Source of the DNA: Methylobacterium frigidaeris | GTDB lineage: Bacteria > Pseudomonadota > Alphaproteobacteria > Rhizobiales > Beijerinckiaceae | Length of the DNA: 63,293 nucleotides | Direction: 5' to 3' | Assembly: GCF_022179185.1 (NCBI RefSeq) | Contig: NZ_BPQJ01000035.1 | Span: 1-63,293 of the forward strand | Shown: positions 13,953-20,834 of the stretch, one piece after another | How positions within the stretch are numbered: the stretch's first letter is position 1 | Layout: each line of letters begins with the position of its first letter | The notes under the pieces: generated by a model | Databases searched by the model: none | Told to the model about the DNA's origin: nothing | The model's input: the letters and a program-made list of their open reading frames with translations, nothing else | Program-made: the position numbers and the translations under genes

Positions 13953-14753
13953 CTAGATCCGCGTCGGAAAGTTCGGCACCTGGAGCACCTGATTGTGCAC
14001 CCAGACCACGAGGCCGACGATCTGAACGCTCACGTCCTCGGCCTCGTGATCGGGGTCGATGACGATCGGGCTCGTCCAGTGCGGGTCCGACGAGTCGGGC
14101 CAGAGCTCGTGCGTGTCGCCGTTGCGGCGGTAGCGCTTGGCGGTGCGCTCGCGCAGGTGGCCGCCGTCCCGCGTGCGCTCGACGATCACGAGGTCGCCCT
14201 CGCGCACCTCGTAGCCGAGCGCGATCGTGTCGATGCAGGTCAGATAGGCGCCGTCGGGGGCGACCTTGTTGATCGAGGTGCCGCGCACCAGGAGGCCGAA
14301 CTGCGCCTCGGCCGGGAACCGCGAGTCGACCGGCAGGCGCACCTCCTCGAAGCTCGGCGCGTCGACGTGGTCGACCTCGAGCCACTGCCCGGCCGCGACC
14401 TCGCCCCGCAGGGCGATCGCCGCGACGTCGGGCGCGAGCGGCGGCAGGCCGGCCTTCGCGCGCAGGCGGGTCTGCACCTTGCGAAACCGCGCGATGCTCT
14501 CCGCGGTGGAGGCGGCCGGGGCCTCGACCGCGGCCGCGCCCTCGCCGGTCTGCAGCCAGAGGGCCGACGTCTTGAGCACCGGCGCGAGATCCTCGAGGGT
14601 CCCGATCTTGACCGACTGCACCAGCCCGGTCCGCAGGTTGCGGATGGCGCTCGCGCGCCCGGCGGCCTGCTCGGCCCCGCGCTCGGAGAGGCCGACCGCG
14701 TCGAGGCGCTGCTGGATGCGCGCGAGCACCGCGGCGGCGGAGGTGTCGGACAT
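13953..14753 (-). CDS. CI-type prophage repressor (HTH plus S24/LexA peptidase)
   Basis: 266 residues. An N-terminal helix-turn-helix spans about residues 8-65 (LDAVGLSERGAEQAAG, then IRNLRTGLVQS). A linker leads to a LexA/CI-type S24 peptidase domain. There a likely autocleavage point sits at A121-G122 (GEVAAGQW), the nucleophile is Ser160 in VRGTSINKVAPDG, and the general base is Lys206 in RTAKRY. It would hold the prophage silent and be inactivated by RecA-stimulated self-cleavage after DNA damage. Near-identical 16-bp operators flank both ends of the gene. Ile follows the catalytic Ser where Met is common, which should not matter. Confidence 0.9.
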   Translation of the reverse strand: MSDTSAAAVLARIQQRLDAVGLSERGAEQAAGRASAIRNLRTGLVQSVKIGTLEDLAPVLKTSALWLQTGEGAAAVEAPAASTAESIARFRKVQTRLRAKAGLPPLAPDVAAIALRGEVAAGQWLEVDHVDAPSFEEVRLPVDSRFPAEAQFGLLVRGTSINKVAPDGAYLTCIDTIALGYEVREGDLVIVERTRDGGHLRERTAKRYRRNGDTHELWPDSSDPHWTSPIVIDPDHEAEDVSVQIVGLVVWVHNQVLQVPNFPTRI

Positions 14754-14774
14754 GGCAAAACCTAACCTGAAAAC

Positions 14775-14890
14775 GCGCTAAACTTAGCGCACTCCAAGCG
14801 TGGGCGCAAGGCGAAACGCGCCAAACTAAGCGCGTTTTGGGCGCCACAACCCCCCTTGCGTCTGCGCTAATTCTAGCGCACGCTTAGCGC
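14775..14890. promoter_or_regulatory. Divergent operator array between repressor and Cro-like gene
   Basis: Three 16-bp sites of the form GCGCYAA-N2-YTARCGC stand at 14775-14790, 14818-14833 and 14864-14879. A degenerate fourth (GCGC....TTAGCGC) is at 14876-14890. Spacing of first bases is 43 and 46 bp, close to four helical turns each, so bound repressor dimers could contact one another. The array covers the promoters of both the repressor and the rightward early operon. Confidence 0.8.
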
Positions 14891-14893
14891 ATC

Positions 14894-15178
14894 ATGAGAC
14901 TGAAAGCGAAACTCCTCCTGGTCGCTGACGCCTTCGGTGAGGCCATGAGCCTCTCGGACGGCCGCGTGTCGACCCTCGTGTACGGCTCGGGCGACCGCCT
15001 GCGCCGTCTGCGCGAGGGCAAGGACATGCTGAGCGCCAATATCGAGGACGGCTTGCAGTGGTTCTCTGATCGGTGGCCGGAGGGCGCCGTGTGGCCGAGT
15101 GAAGTCCCGCGTCCGGCCCCGCGCCCTCCGACCCCCGTCCCCTCTTCGGCCGCTCCCGCCGCAGGTCCCCCGGCCTGA
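14894..15178 (+). CDS. Cro-like / early rightward regulator
   Basis: 94 residues, divergent from the repressor and starting only 4 bp after the last operator half-site. Residues 1-60 look like a small HTH protein (VADAFGEAMSLSDGRVSTLVYGSGDRLRRLREG), and the tail is Pro-rich and disordered. Position opposite the CI-type repressor, and coverage of its promoter by operators, suggest the Cro role; the fold assignment is tentative. Confidence 0.6.
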   Translation: MRLKAKLLLVADAFGEAMSLSDGRVSTLVYGSGDRLRRLREGKDMLSANIEDGLQWFSDRWPEGAVWPSEVPRPAPRPPTPVPSSAAPAAGPPA

Positions 15179-15288
15179 CGGCATCGCGGCCACCGGCGGC
15201 GCGGCATCCCCGAGACCTCTGCTCGCGCCGCCGGCTCTTTGAATCCCTCCTCAGGCCCCTCCGGCCGCCACGACAGCGAGAGTTCCCC

Positions 15289-15774
15289 ATGACCGGCCCC
15301 GTGTCGCCGGGCGCGTCGCCGCGTCCGGGCCTCTCTCCCGCCGCCGCCCGCCAGGTCGAGGCGATCATCCTGCAGCTCGACCGCGGCTTCGCGCCCGGCG
15401 CGGTCCGCGCCTCCTTCGGGGTTGGCGCTAAGGTGATCGCGCTCGCCCAGGCCGAGCGCGCCCGGCGGATCGCTGCCGCGGCCGCCGCCTGTGCCCCCGC
15501 GCCGGTGCCGGACGCGCCTCCCGCCCCCCGCCTCACCCCCGAGGCCTACGAGCGGGCCACGCTCGTCGACCGCCTGCGCGCCTACGCCGCCGACCTGCCC
15601 TCCGGGCCGCAGCGCTCGACGCTCCTCCACCTCTCCGACCTCGCCGAGCACCACCCGACCTTCTACCCGTCCTACCGCATCGGCTCGGACGGCACCTGCC
15701 GCGGGATCACGTCCCCGCCCGTCACCCACTTCGGCCTCGGCCTCTCGCCGGCCGCAGCCTGCCTCGAAGGCTGA
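15289..15774 (+). CDS. Hypothetical protein with predicted HTH
   Basis: 161 residues. The N-terminal part (SPAAARQVEAIILQLDRGFAPGAVRASFGVGAKVIALA) could form a short HTH, followed by an Ala/Pro linker and a compact C-terminal part with two aromatic segments (HPTFYPSYRIG). It is the first gene after the Cro-like gene in the rightward operon and ends 4 bp before the primase GTG. Function unknown. Confidence 0.6.
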   Translation: MTGPVSPGASPRPGLSPAAARQVEAIILQLDRGFAPGAVRASFGVGAKVIALAQAERARRIAAAAAACAPAPVPDAPPAPRLTPEAYERATLVDRLRAYAADLPSGPQRSTLLHLSDLAEHHPTFYPSYRIGSDGTCRGITSPPVTHFGLGLSPAAACLEG

Positions 15775-15778
15775 GCCC

Positions 15779-16978
15779 GTGGCCCGGGACCGCGACGCCG
15801 CCTTCGACGACTGGACGCAGGCCGCCCGCGCCGTCGGCCTCGCAGAGGTCGCGAGCCGGTACAATCTCGCCTTGCGCGGCTCGAACGAGCGCGTCGGCCC
15901 CTGCCCGGTCTGCGGCGGGCGCGACCGGTTCGGCATCAACCTGCGGAAAGGGGTCTTCCTCTGCCGCGGCTGCGGCAAGGGCGGCGACGCGATCGCCCTC
16001 GTGATGCTCGTCGAGGGCTGCGACTTCCTCGCCGCCTGCGAGATCCTGACCGGTCAGGCTCCGCCCCGCGGCGAGGGCTCGACCCTGTCGGTCGAGGAGC
16101 GCGCCGCCCTGGAGGCGGAGCGGGCGGAGAAGCGCGCCGCGCACGACGCCCGCTCCGCCGCGATCAGCGAGGACGAGCGCCGCAAGGCCCGCGGGATCTA
16201 CGCCCAGTCCGAGCCCGCCCCCGGCACCCCCGTCGAGACCTACCTGCGCGAGATCCGCGGCGTGGATCTCCCCCGCCACGGCTGCGCGATCCGGTTCCAC
16301 CCGAACCTCGCCTTCTTCGACGACCGCACGGTCAAGGGCGTCTCGCGCAAGGTGAAGGTCCATGCCGGCCCCGCCATGGTCGGCGGCATCGTCGGGCCCG
16401 ACGGCCTGTTCTCCGGCGTGCACCTGACCTGGCTCGACCTCGACGCCCCGTCGGGCAAGGCCCAGATCCTCAACCCCGAGACCGGGGAGGTCGCGCCGGC
16501 CAAGAAGATGCGCGGCTCCGTCCGCGGCGGCTACATCCCGCTCACCCGCCCCGCCGAGCCCCTGAGCTGGTGCATGGGCGAGGGCATCGAAACGACGCTC
16601 TCCGTCCGCACGGCGCTCGAACGCCAGGACCGCGACACCTCCCGCACCGCGTTCGCCTGCGCCCTCTCCCTCGGGGGCCTCGGCGGCCCGGCGGCCGAGA
16701 CGGTCGCCCACCCCACCATCCGCAACGCCGACAAGCGCGGGCATCAGCGGCCGTGGATGATCCCGGGCCCGGTCCCCGACATGGACGGCCCGGCGATCGC
16801 CATCCCCGACTCCGTCGTCTCGGTCCTGACCCTCGGCGACGGCGACAGCGACCCGGTCCTCACCCGCTACGCCCACGACCGGGCGGCGGCCCGCTACGCG
16901 CGGGACGGGCGGCGGGTGCGCGCCGCCTTCGCCCCCGAGGGCTCCGACTTCAATTCCCTTCTCCTCAGAGGCCTCTAG
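15779..16978 (+). CDS. Primase with zinc-binding and Toprim domains
   Basis: 399 residues from GTG 15779, the first start after the upstream stop. A C4 zinc ribbon (C42, C45, C62, C65 in CPVCGGRDRF and CRGCGKGG) is followed by a coiled linker. Next comes a Toprim-type catalytic region with the conserved Glu in CMGEGIETTLSV and downstream acidic residues in the LGDGDSDP segment. This is the layout of phage and plasmid primases that resemble the N-terminal half of DnaG/gp4. It would lay RNA primers, with the D5-type helicase at 20831 as its likely partner. Confidence 0.88.
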   Translation: MARDRDAAFDDWTQAARAVGLAEVASRYNLALRGSNERVGPCPVCGGRDRFGINLRKGVFLCRGCGKGGDAIALVMLVEGCDFLAACEILTGQAPPRGEGSTLSVEERAALEAERAEKRAAHDARSAAISEDERRKARGIYAQSEPAPGTPVETYLREIRGVDLPRHGCAIRFHPNLAFFDDRTVKGVSRKVKVHAGPAMVGGIVGPDGLFSGVHLTWLDLDAPSGKAQILNPETGEVAPAKKMRGSVRGGYIPLTRPAEPLSWCMGEGIETTLSVRTALERQDRDTSRTAFACALSLGGLGGPAAETVAHPTIRNADKRGHQRPWMIPGPVPDMDGPAIAIPDSVVSVLTLGDGDSDPVLTRYAHDRAAARYARDGRRVRAAFAPEGSDFNSLLLRGL

Positions 16979-17260
16979 ATGGCGCCCCCTCCCGCACCCC
17001 CGGCGGCGTCGGCCGCGACCTTCGCGTTCCAGGACTTCGTGCGCGCCCTCGACGCCTCGCTGTCCCGGGACATCAACGCGCTCGCGGCGGTCGAGCGGAT
17101 GATGGCCGAGGGCCGGCCCAACGGCCGCGACACCGGCCTCGGCTACGCCCGCGACGACCTGCGCCTCACCGTCGACCGTCTGACCGAGCTGCGCGCCACC
17201 CTCGCGGCGCTCGCGCCCCACGAGGCCGAGGTGCACGCGATCCTGGCGAGGGCGGCGTGA
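16979..17260 (+). CDS. Hypothetical protein
   Basis: 93 residues, starting directly after the primase stop. Ala-rich N-terminus, then helices with a LTELRATLAALAPHEAEVHAI pattern, possibly a short coiled coil. Its stop overlaps the GTG of the methyltransferase (GTGA). Function unknown. Confidence 0.6.
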   Translation: MAPPPAPPAASAATFAFQDFVRALDASLSRDINALAAVERMMAEGRPNGRDTGLGYARDDLRLTVDRLTELRATLAALAPHEAEVHAILARAA

Positions 17261-18735
17261 CCCTCCGCTACGGCTCCGTCTGCTCCGGGATCGAGGCGGC
17301 CTCCGTCGCCTGGCATCCCCTCGGCTGGCGCCCCTCCTTCTTCTCCGAGATCGAGCCGGCGCCGCGCGCCGTCCTCGCGCATCACTGGCCCGAGGTGCCC
17401 CTGCATGGCGACTTCACGACGATCGAAGCGGGGCTCTACGACCCAATCGACCTTCTGGTCGGAGGAACCCCCTGCCAGGACTTCTCCGTCGCCGGACTCC
17501 GAGCGGGCCTGGATGGCGAGCGTGGCAACCTCACGCTCGAGTTTGGTCGTCTTGCTCGGCGCCTCCGGCCCCGCTGGAGCGTTTGGGAGAACGTCCCCGG
17601 TGTCCTGTCCAGCCACGGAGGACGCGACTTTGCGTGCGTTCTGGGACTGCTCGCCGGACGATCCGTCGAGGTCCCCGCCGGCGGATGGCAGAACTCCGGC
17701 GTCGTCCCCGGATACCATCGCGCCTATGGCCTCGCCTGGCGAGTGCTGGACGCTCAGTACGTCCGAGTGGACGGGTTTGGACGGGCTGTCCCTCAGCGAC
17801 GCCGGCGTGTGTTCGTTGTCGGACATCTTGGAGACTGGCGCCGTGCCGCCGCGGTACTTCTTGAGCGCGCGTGCCTGCGCGGGGATCCTGCGCCGCGCCG
17901 AGGTGCGGGGCAGATCGCTGCCGCCAGCCTTACAGGCAGCCTTGGCCGCCGCTGCGGGCAGCCTGACGGCGGAGACACCGAAGGGCATCTCGTCGCCGCC
18001 CTGACGCCCGGCAATCGCGGCGTCAGCGCCGATCAGGCTGCCGCAGGCATGGTCGTGCCTGTCGCCTTCGGCAGCAATGACACTCGTGGGCCAATCGAAG
18101 CCGCCGCAACCCTGACGCATCATGCCGGGCGGTACGACTTTGAGTCCGAGACCTTCGTAACCGCGCCGATCCCGATCCTGGAGGCGACGAAGCGCCAGGG
18201 TGAGGACCAGTCGACGGTGAAGGTCGGCACTGGCATCGGCCAGCCGGGCGACCCGATGTTCACGCTCCAGGCAGGCGCCCAGCACGCCATCGCCTTCGAC
18301 ACGACCCAGATCACCAGCCGCGAGAACCGCGCCAATCCCGAGCCTGGCGGCCCCTGCCACCCCCTCGCGGCGGGCGCTCACCCTCCCGCCATCGCGTTCG
18401 ACTGCAAGGCCGGCGGCGACACTGGCTTCTCAATCGGGGACGTGGCCGGCGCTTTGCGCGGCGAGGGCCACGGCGGCGGTCACGCGGCGGCCATGGTCGG
18501 CCACAACGGCGGCCCGCCGCTCTCGGGATGGGCCGTCCGCCGCCTCACCCCCGAGGAGTGCGAGGCCCTCCAGGGATTTCCCCGCGGCCACACCGCCGTC
18601 CCCTGGCGCTCTGGCACCATGCCGGACGGTCCCCGGTACAAGGCCCTGGGTAATTCCATGGCCGTGAACGTCATGCGCTGGCTCGGCCGAAGAATTGAGA
18701 TGGTCGAGGCCCTGTTTCCCTCGGAGTTCCAATGA
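17257..18735 (+). CDS. DNA (cytosine-5-) methyltransferase
   Basis: 492 residues from GTG 17257, which overlaps the previous stop. The C5-methyltransferase motifs are in order: CSGIEAAS at 9-16 (motif I), TPCQDFS with catalytic Cys73 (IV), ENV at 111-113 (VI), QRRRRVF near 172 (VIII), then a long variable target-recognition region (about 190-430), LTPEECEALQGFP (IX) and GNSM (X). No cognate endonuclease is nearby, so it probably protects the phage genome from host restriction. Its recognition sequence cannot be told from sequence. It overlaps the next methyltransferase by ATGA. Confidence 0.95.
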   Translation: MTLRYGSVCSGIEAASVAWHPLGWRPSFFSEIEPAPRAVLAHHWPEVPLHGDFTTIEAGLYDPIDLLVGGTPCQDFSVAGLRAGLDGERGNLTLEFGRLARRLRPRWSVWENVPGVLSSHGGRDFACVLGLLAGRSVEVPAGGWQNSGVVPGYHRAYGLAWRVLDAQYVRVDGFGRAVPQRRRRVFVVGHLGDWRRAAAVLLERACLRGDPAPRRGAGQIAAASLTGSLGRRCGQPDGGDTEGHLVAALTPGNRGVSADQAAAGMVVPVAFGSNDTRGPIEAAATLTHHAGRYDFESETFVTAPIPILEATKRQGEDQSTVKVGTGIGQPGDPMFTLQAGAQHAIAFDTTQITSRENRANPEPGGPCHPLAAGAHPPAIAFDCKAGGDTGFSIGDVAGALRGEGHGGGHAAAMVGHNGGPPLSGWAVRRLTPEECEALQGFPRGHTAVPWRSGTMPDGPRYKALGNSMAVNVMRWLGRRIEMVEALFPSEFQ

Positions 18736-20834
18736 CCCCGGTAGAGTTTCACGGTGGTCGGGTGCGTCTCCTGCCCGGCGACTGCCTGGAGTCGATCAAG
18801 TCCCTCCCGGATTGCTCGATCGACGCGGTCGTGACCGATCCGCCTTATGCGCTCGTCTCGATTAGCAAGCGCTTCGGGAAGGACGGCGCGGCTCCCTCGA
18901 AGGTCGGGGCGACCGGCGTTTATGCCCGTGCGTCCAGTGGTTTCATGGGTAAGTCCTGGGATACGGGCGAACGGGCTTTTGCCGTCGAGTTCTGGGCTGA
19001 GATCTACCGTGTATTGAAGCCAGGCGGGTTCGTGGTTGCCTTCTCCGCAACACGGACGATCCATCGCCTTACCTGCGCGATTGAAGATGCCGGCTTTGAA
19101 ATCCGCGATATGATCGCTTGGCTTTACGGAAGCGGCTTCCCCAAGTCTCACGACGTCTCCAAGGCGATCGATAAGCACCTCGGGGCCGAGCGCACGAAGG
19201 TCGTCGTCGACGCCGCGCAGGTGCGCAATCCGAAGGCGACCGCCGGCGGTCGCGATGGGATGGAGGGCGCCACTCGCCCCTGGATCGAGGCCGCGCTCGA
19301 GCGCGGCTATCATGAGAAGGACTCGGACGACCCGGCCACTCCGGAGGGCGAGGCGTGGCGCGGCTGGGGCACCGCTCTCAAGCCGGCGATCGAGCCGATT
19401 ACGGTCGCACGCAAGCCCCTTATTGGCACTGTGGCTGAGAATGTCCTGGCGCACGGAACAGGGGCCATGAATATCGACGCCTGCCGCATCGGCGGCGGCG
19501 AGCCGCGCCAAACCACAACTGGCGGCATGGGTGGGAAGGCCTCTCCCGTCCTTGGCGTCTTTGCGCGCGCCGAGGCCGAGGCGGTTACTACGACCATGGG
19601 GCGGTGGCCGGCCAACGTCGTTCACGACGCGTCCGAAGAAGTCGCCGGGGCATTCCCGCAGAGCGAGAGCGCTGGCGGTACCGTAACGCGTCGCAGCGAT
19701 TTTGAGGGTATAGCTGGGAACAAGGGTGGGGCGTTCGCGCAGCGCGCGGGAAAGACGTGGGACGTTCCGCAAGATGCAGGGTCAGCCGCCCGGTTCTTTT
19801 TTTCGGCAAAGGCGGGCGCTGACGATCGCATAGGCTCCAAGCACCCCACGGTTAAGCCTGTCGATCTCATGCGCTGGCTCGTGCGTTTGGTGACTCCGCC
19901 AAAAGTGCGGGAACTGGTGTGCGAAACATGCCATAACCCTCCATGCGGCGCGCCGAGAGGGAATAATGTTCGACAAGACGTGCAAGCATTGCGAGGCGCC
20001 ATTTCAGAGCAGGCGCAGCGTCACGATTTTTTGCTCCGAGACGTGCCAGCATGCGGCAGCAGTGATCCCGCGAACGCCATGCAAGATGTGCGGCGCGCCG
20101 ACTCACCGAGCGAGGCAGGTCTACTGTTCCCCGGCGTGCTTGGCGCTGAGCATGAAGGTTCCGAAAACTCTCACGCCACGCCAGTGCAAGCATTGCGGCC
20201 AGACGTTCACTCCGAAGAAGGACGGGGGGCGGACTTACTGTTCCCGAAATTGTGCGGCGATCGGGAACGGGCTGGCCAAACGCAAAAAGACGAAGACGGT
20301 GCACGGATACATTGCAATGCTGGCACCGGACAGTCCGATGGCGTCGAAGCAGGGCTACGTGATGGAGCACCGCTTGGTGATGGCGAAGCACCTCGGACGG
20401 CCGTTGCGGGCGGAGGAGGCGGTGCATCACATCAACGGGGTACGGGACGACAACAGGATCGAAAATCTACAGGTCATGCTGAAGGCGGATCACGATCGAC
20501 TGCCGAAGCTGACAACGTCGTCAGTGATCCAATGCCCCTGCTGCGCGGCGACGCTGAAGCTGTCCAATACTGTGCGAAGTGTGGTGGTCGTCTCGCCTGG
20601 CGTGAAAGACCCGGCATAGTTTTAGATCCCTTCGCGGGCAGCGGGACGACCGGCGAAGCGGCATTCCGCGAGGGCTTCAACGCGATCTTGTGCGAGCGCG
20701 ATCCGGAGTACCTGCCAGACATCGCGCGTCGGATCGAGTTGGCGCTCGCCGGCCCCGCCATCCGTCGCGCCGAGCGTGCCAAGGCCCGCGGTAAGGCTCC
20801 GAAGCCTGCGCCACTGTTCGGCGAGGAGTCATGA
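18732..20834 (+). CDS. DNA methyltransferase (N4-cytosine/N6-adenine, beta-type) with a large insertion
   Basis: 700 residues. Motif IV DPPY is at 36-39 and the AdoMet motif DPFAGSGTT is at 632-640, an order typical of beta-class amino-methyltransferases. Around residue 388 the protein reaches the usual ...HPTVKPVDLMRWLVRLVTPP, which in relatives is followed at once by the VLDPF motif. Here about 236 residues are inserted (nt 19902-20609). The insert has a low-complexity, unusual composition, and it is translated from DNA that also encodes a complete HNH nuclease in the +1 frame. Paired cysteines (CETC at its start, CAKCGG near its end) could form a split zinc ribbon. Whether the enlarged protein is active is unknown. 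Confidence 0.85.
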   Translation: MTPVEFHGGRVRLLPGDCLESIKSLPDCSIDAVVTDPPYALVSISKRFGKDGAAPSKVGATGVYARASSGFMGKSWDTGERAFAVEFWAEIYRVLKPGGFVVAFSATRTIHRLTCAIEDAGFEIRDMIAWLYGSGFPKSHDVSKAIDKHLGAERTKVVVDAAQVRNPKATAGGRDGMEGATRPWIEAALERGYHEKDSDDPATPEGEAWRGWGTALKPAIEPITVARKPLIGTVAENVLAHGTGAMNIDACRIGGGEPRQTTTGGMGGKASPVLGVFARAEAEAVTTTMGRWPANVVHDASEEVAGAFPQSESAGGTVTRRSDFEGIAGNKGGAFAQRAGKTWDVPQDAGSAARFFFSAKAGADDRIGSKHPTVKPVDLMRWLVRLVTPPKVRELVCETCHNPPCGAPRGNNVRQDVQALRGAISEQAQRHDFLLRDVPACGSSDPANAMQDVRRADSPSEAGLLFPGVLGAEHEGSENSHATPVQALRPDVHSEEGRGADLLFPKLCGDRERAGQTQKDEDGARIHCNAGTGQSDGVEAGLRDGAPLGDGEAPRTAVAGGGGGASHQRGTGRQQDRKSTGHAEGGSRSTAEADNVVSDPMPLLRGDAEAVQYCAKCGGRLAWRERPGIVLDPFAGSGTTGEAAFREGFNAILCERDPEYLPDIARRIELALAGPAIRRAERAKARGKAPKPAPLFGEES
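19966..20619 (+). CDS. HNH endonuclease nested out of frame inside the methyltransferase gene
   Basis: 217 residues in the +1 frame of the methyltransferase gene, with its own ribosome site (AGAGGG) just before ATG 19966. The N-terminal half has regularly spaced cysteine pairs (C6/C9, C23/C27, C39/C42, C54/C58, C74/C77, C92/C96), which look like three successive zinc-binding treble-clef units. The HNH core follows: MEHRLVMAKHL with E134-H135, VHHINGVRDDN with H154-H155 and N157, and IENLQVM with N167. A last CPCC lies at 190-193. This is the arrangement of phage homing-type HNH nucleases. It stops 6 nt before the methyltransferase DPF codons. Confidence 0.88.
   Translation: MFDKTCKHCEAPFQSRRSVTIFCSETCQHAAAVIPRTPCKMCGAPTHRARQVYCSPACLALSMKVPKTLTPRQCKHCGQTFTPKKDGGRTYCSRNCAAIGNGLAKRKKTKTVHGYIAMLAPDSPMASKQGYVMEHRLVMAKHLGRPLRAEEAVHHINGVRDDNRIENLQVMLKADHDRLPKLTTSSVIQCPCCAATLKLSNTVRSVVVVSPGVKDPA

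Noticed and set aside
15722..17236. Long leftward open frame opposite the primase
   Set aside because: Shadow of the primase gene; long antisense frames of this type occur opposite nearly every gene here because of the high GC at third positions.
19902..20609. Group I intron or intein interrupting the methyltransferase gene
   Set aside because: The HNH frame fills nearly all of the insert, leaving about 60 bases on one side and none on the other, too little for a ribozyme core. The methyltransferase frame has no intein-like start and His-Asn end at the borders. An out-of-frame nested gene is simpler.
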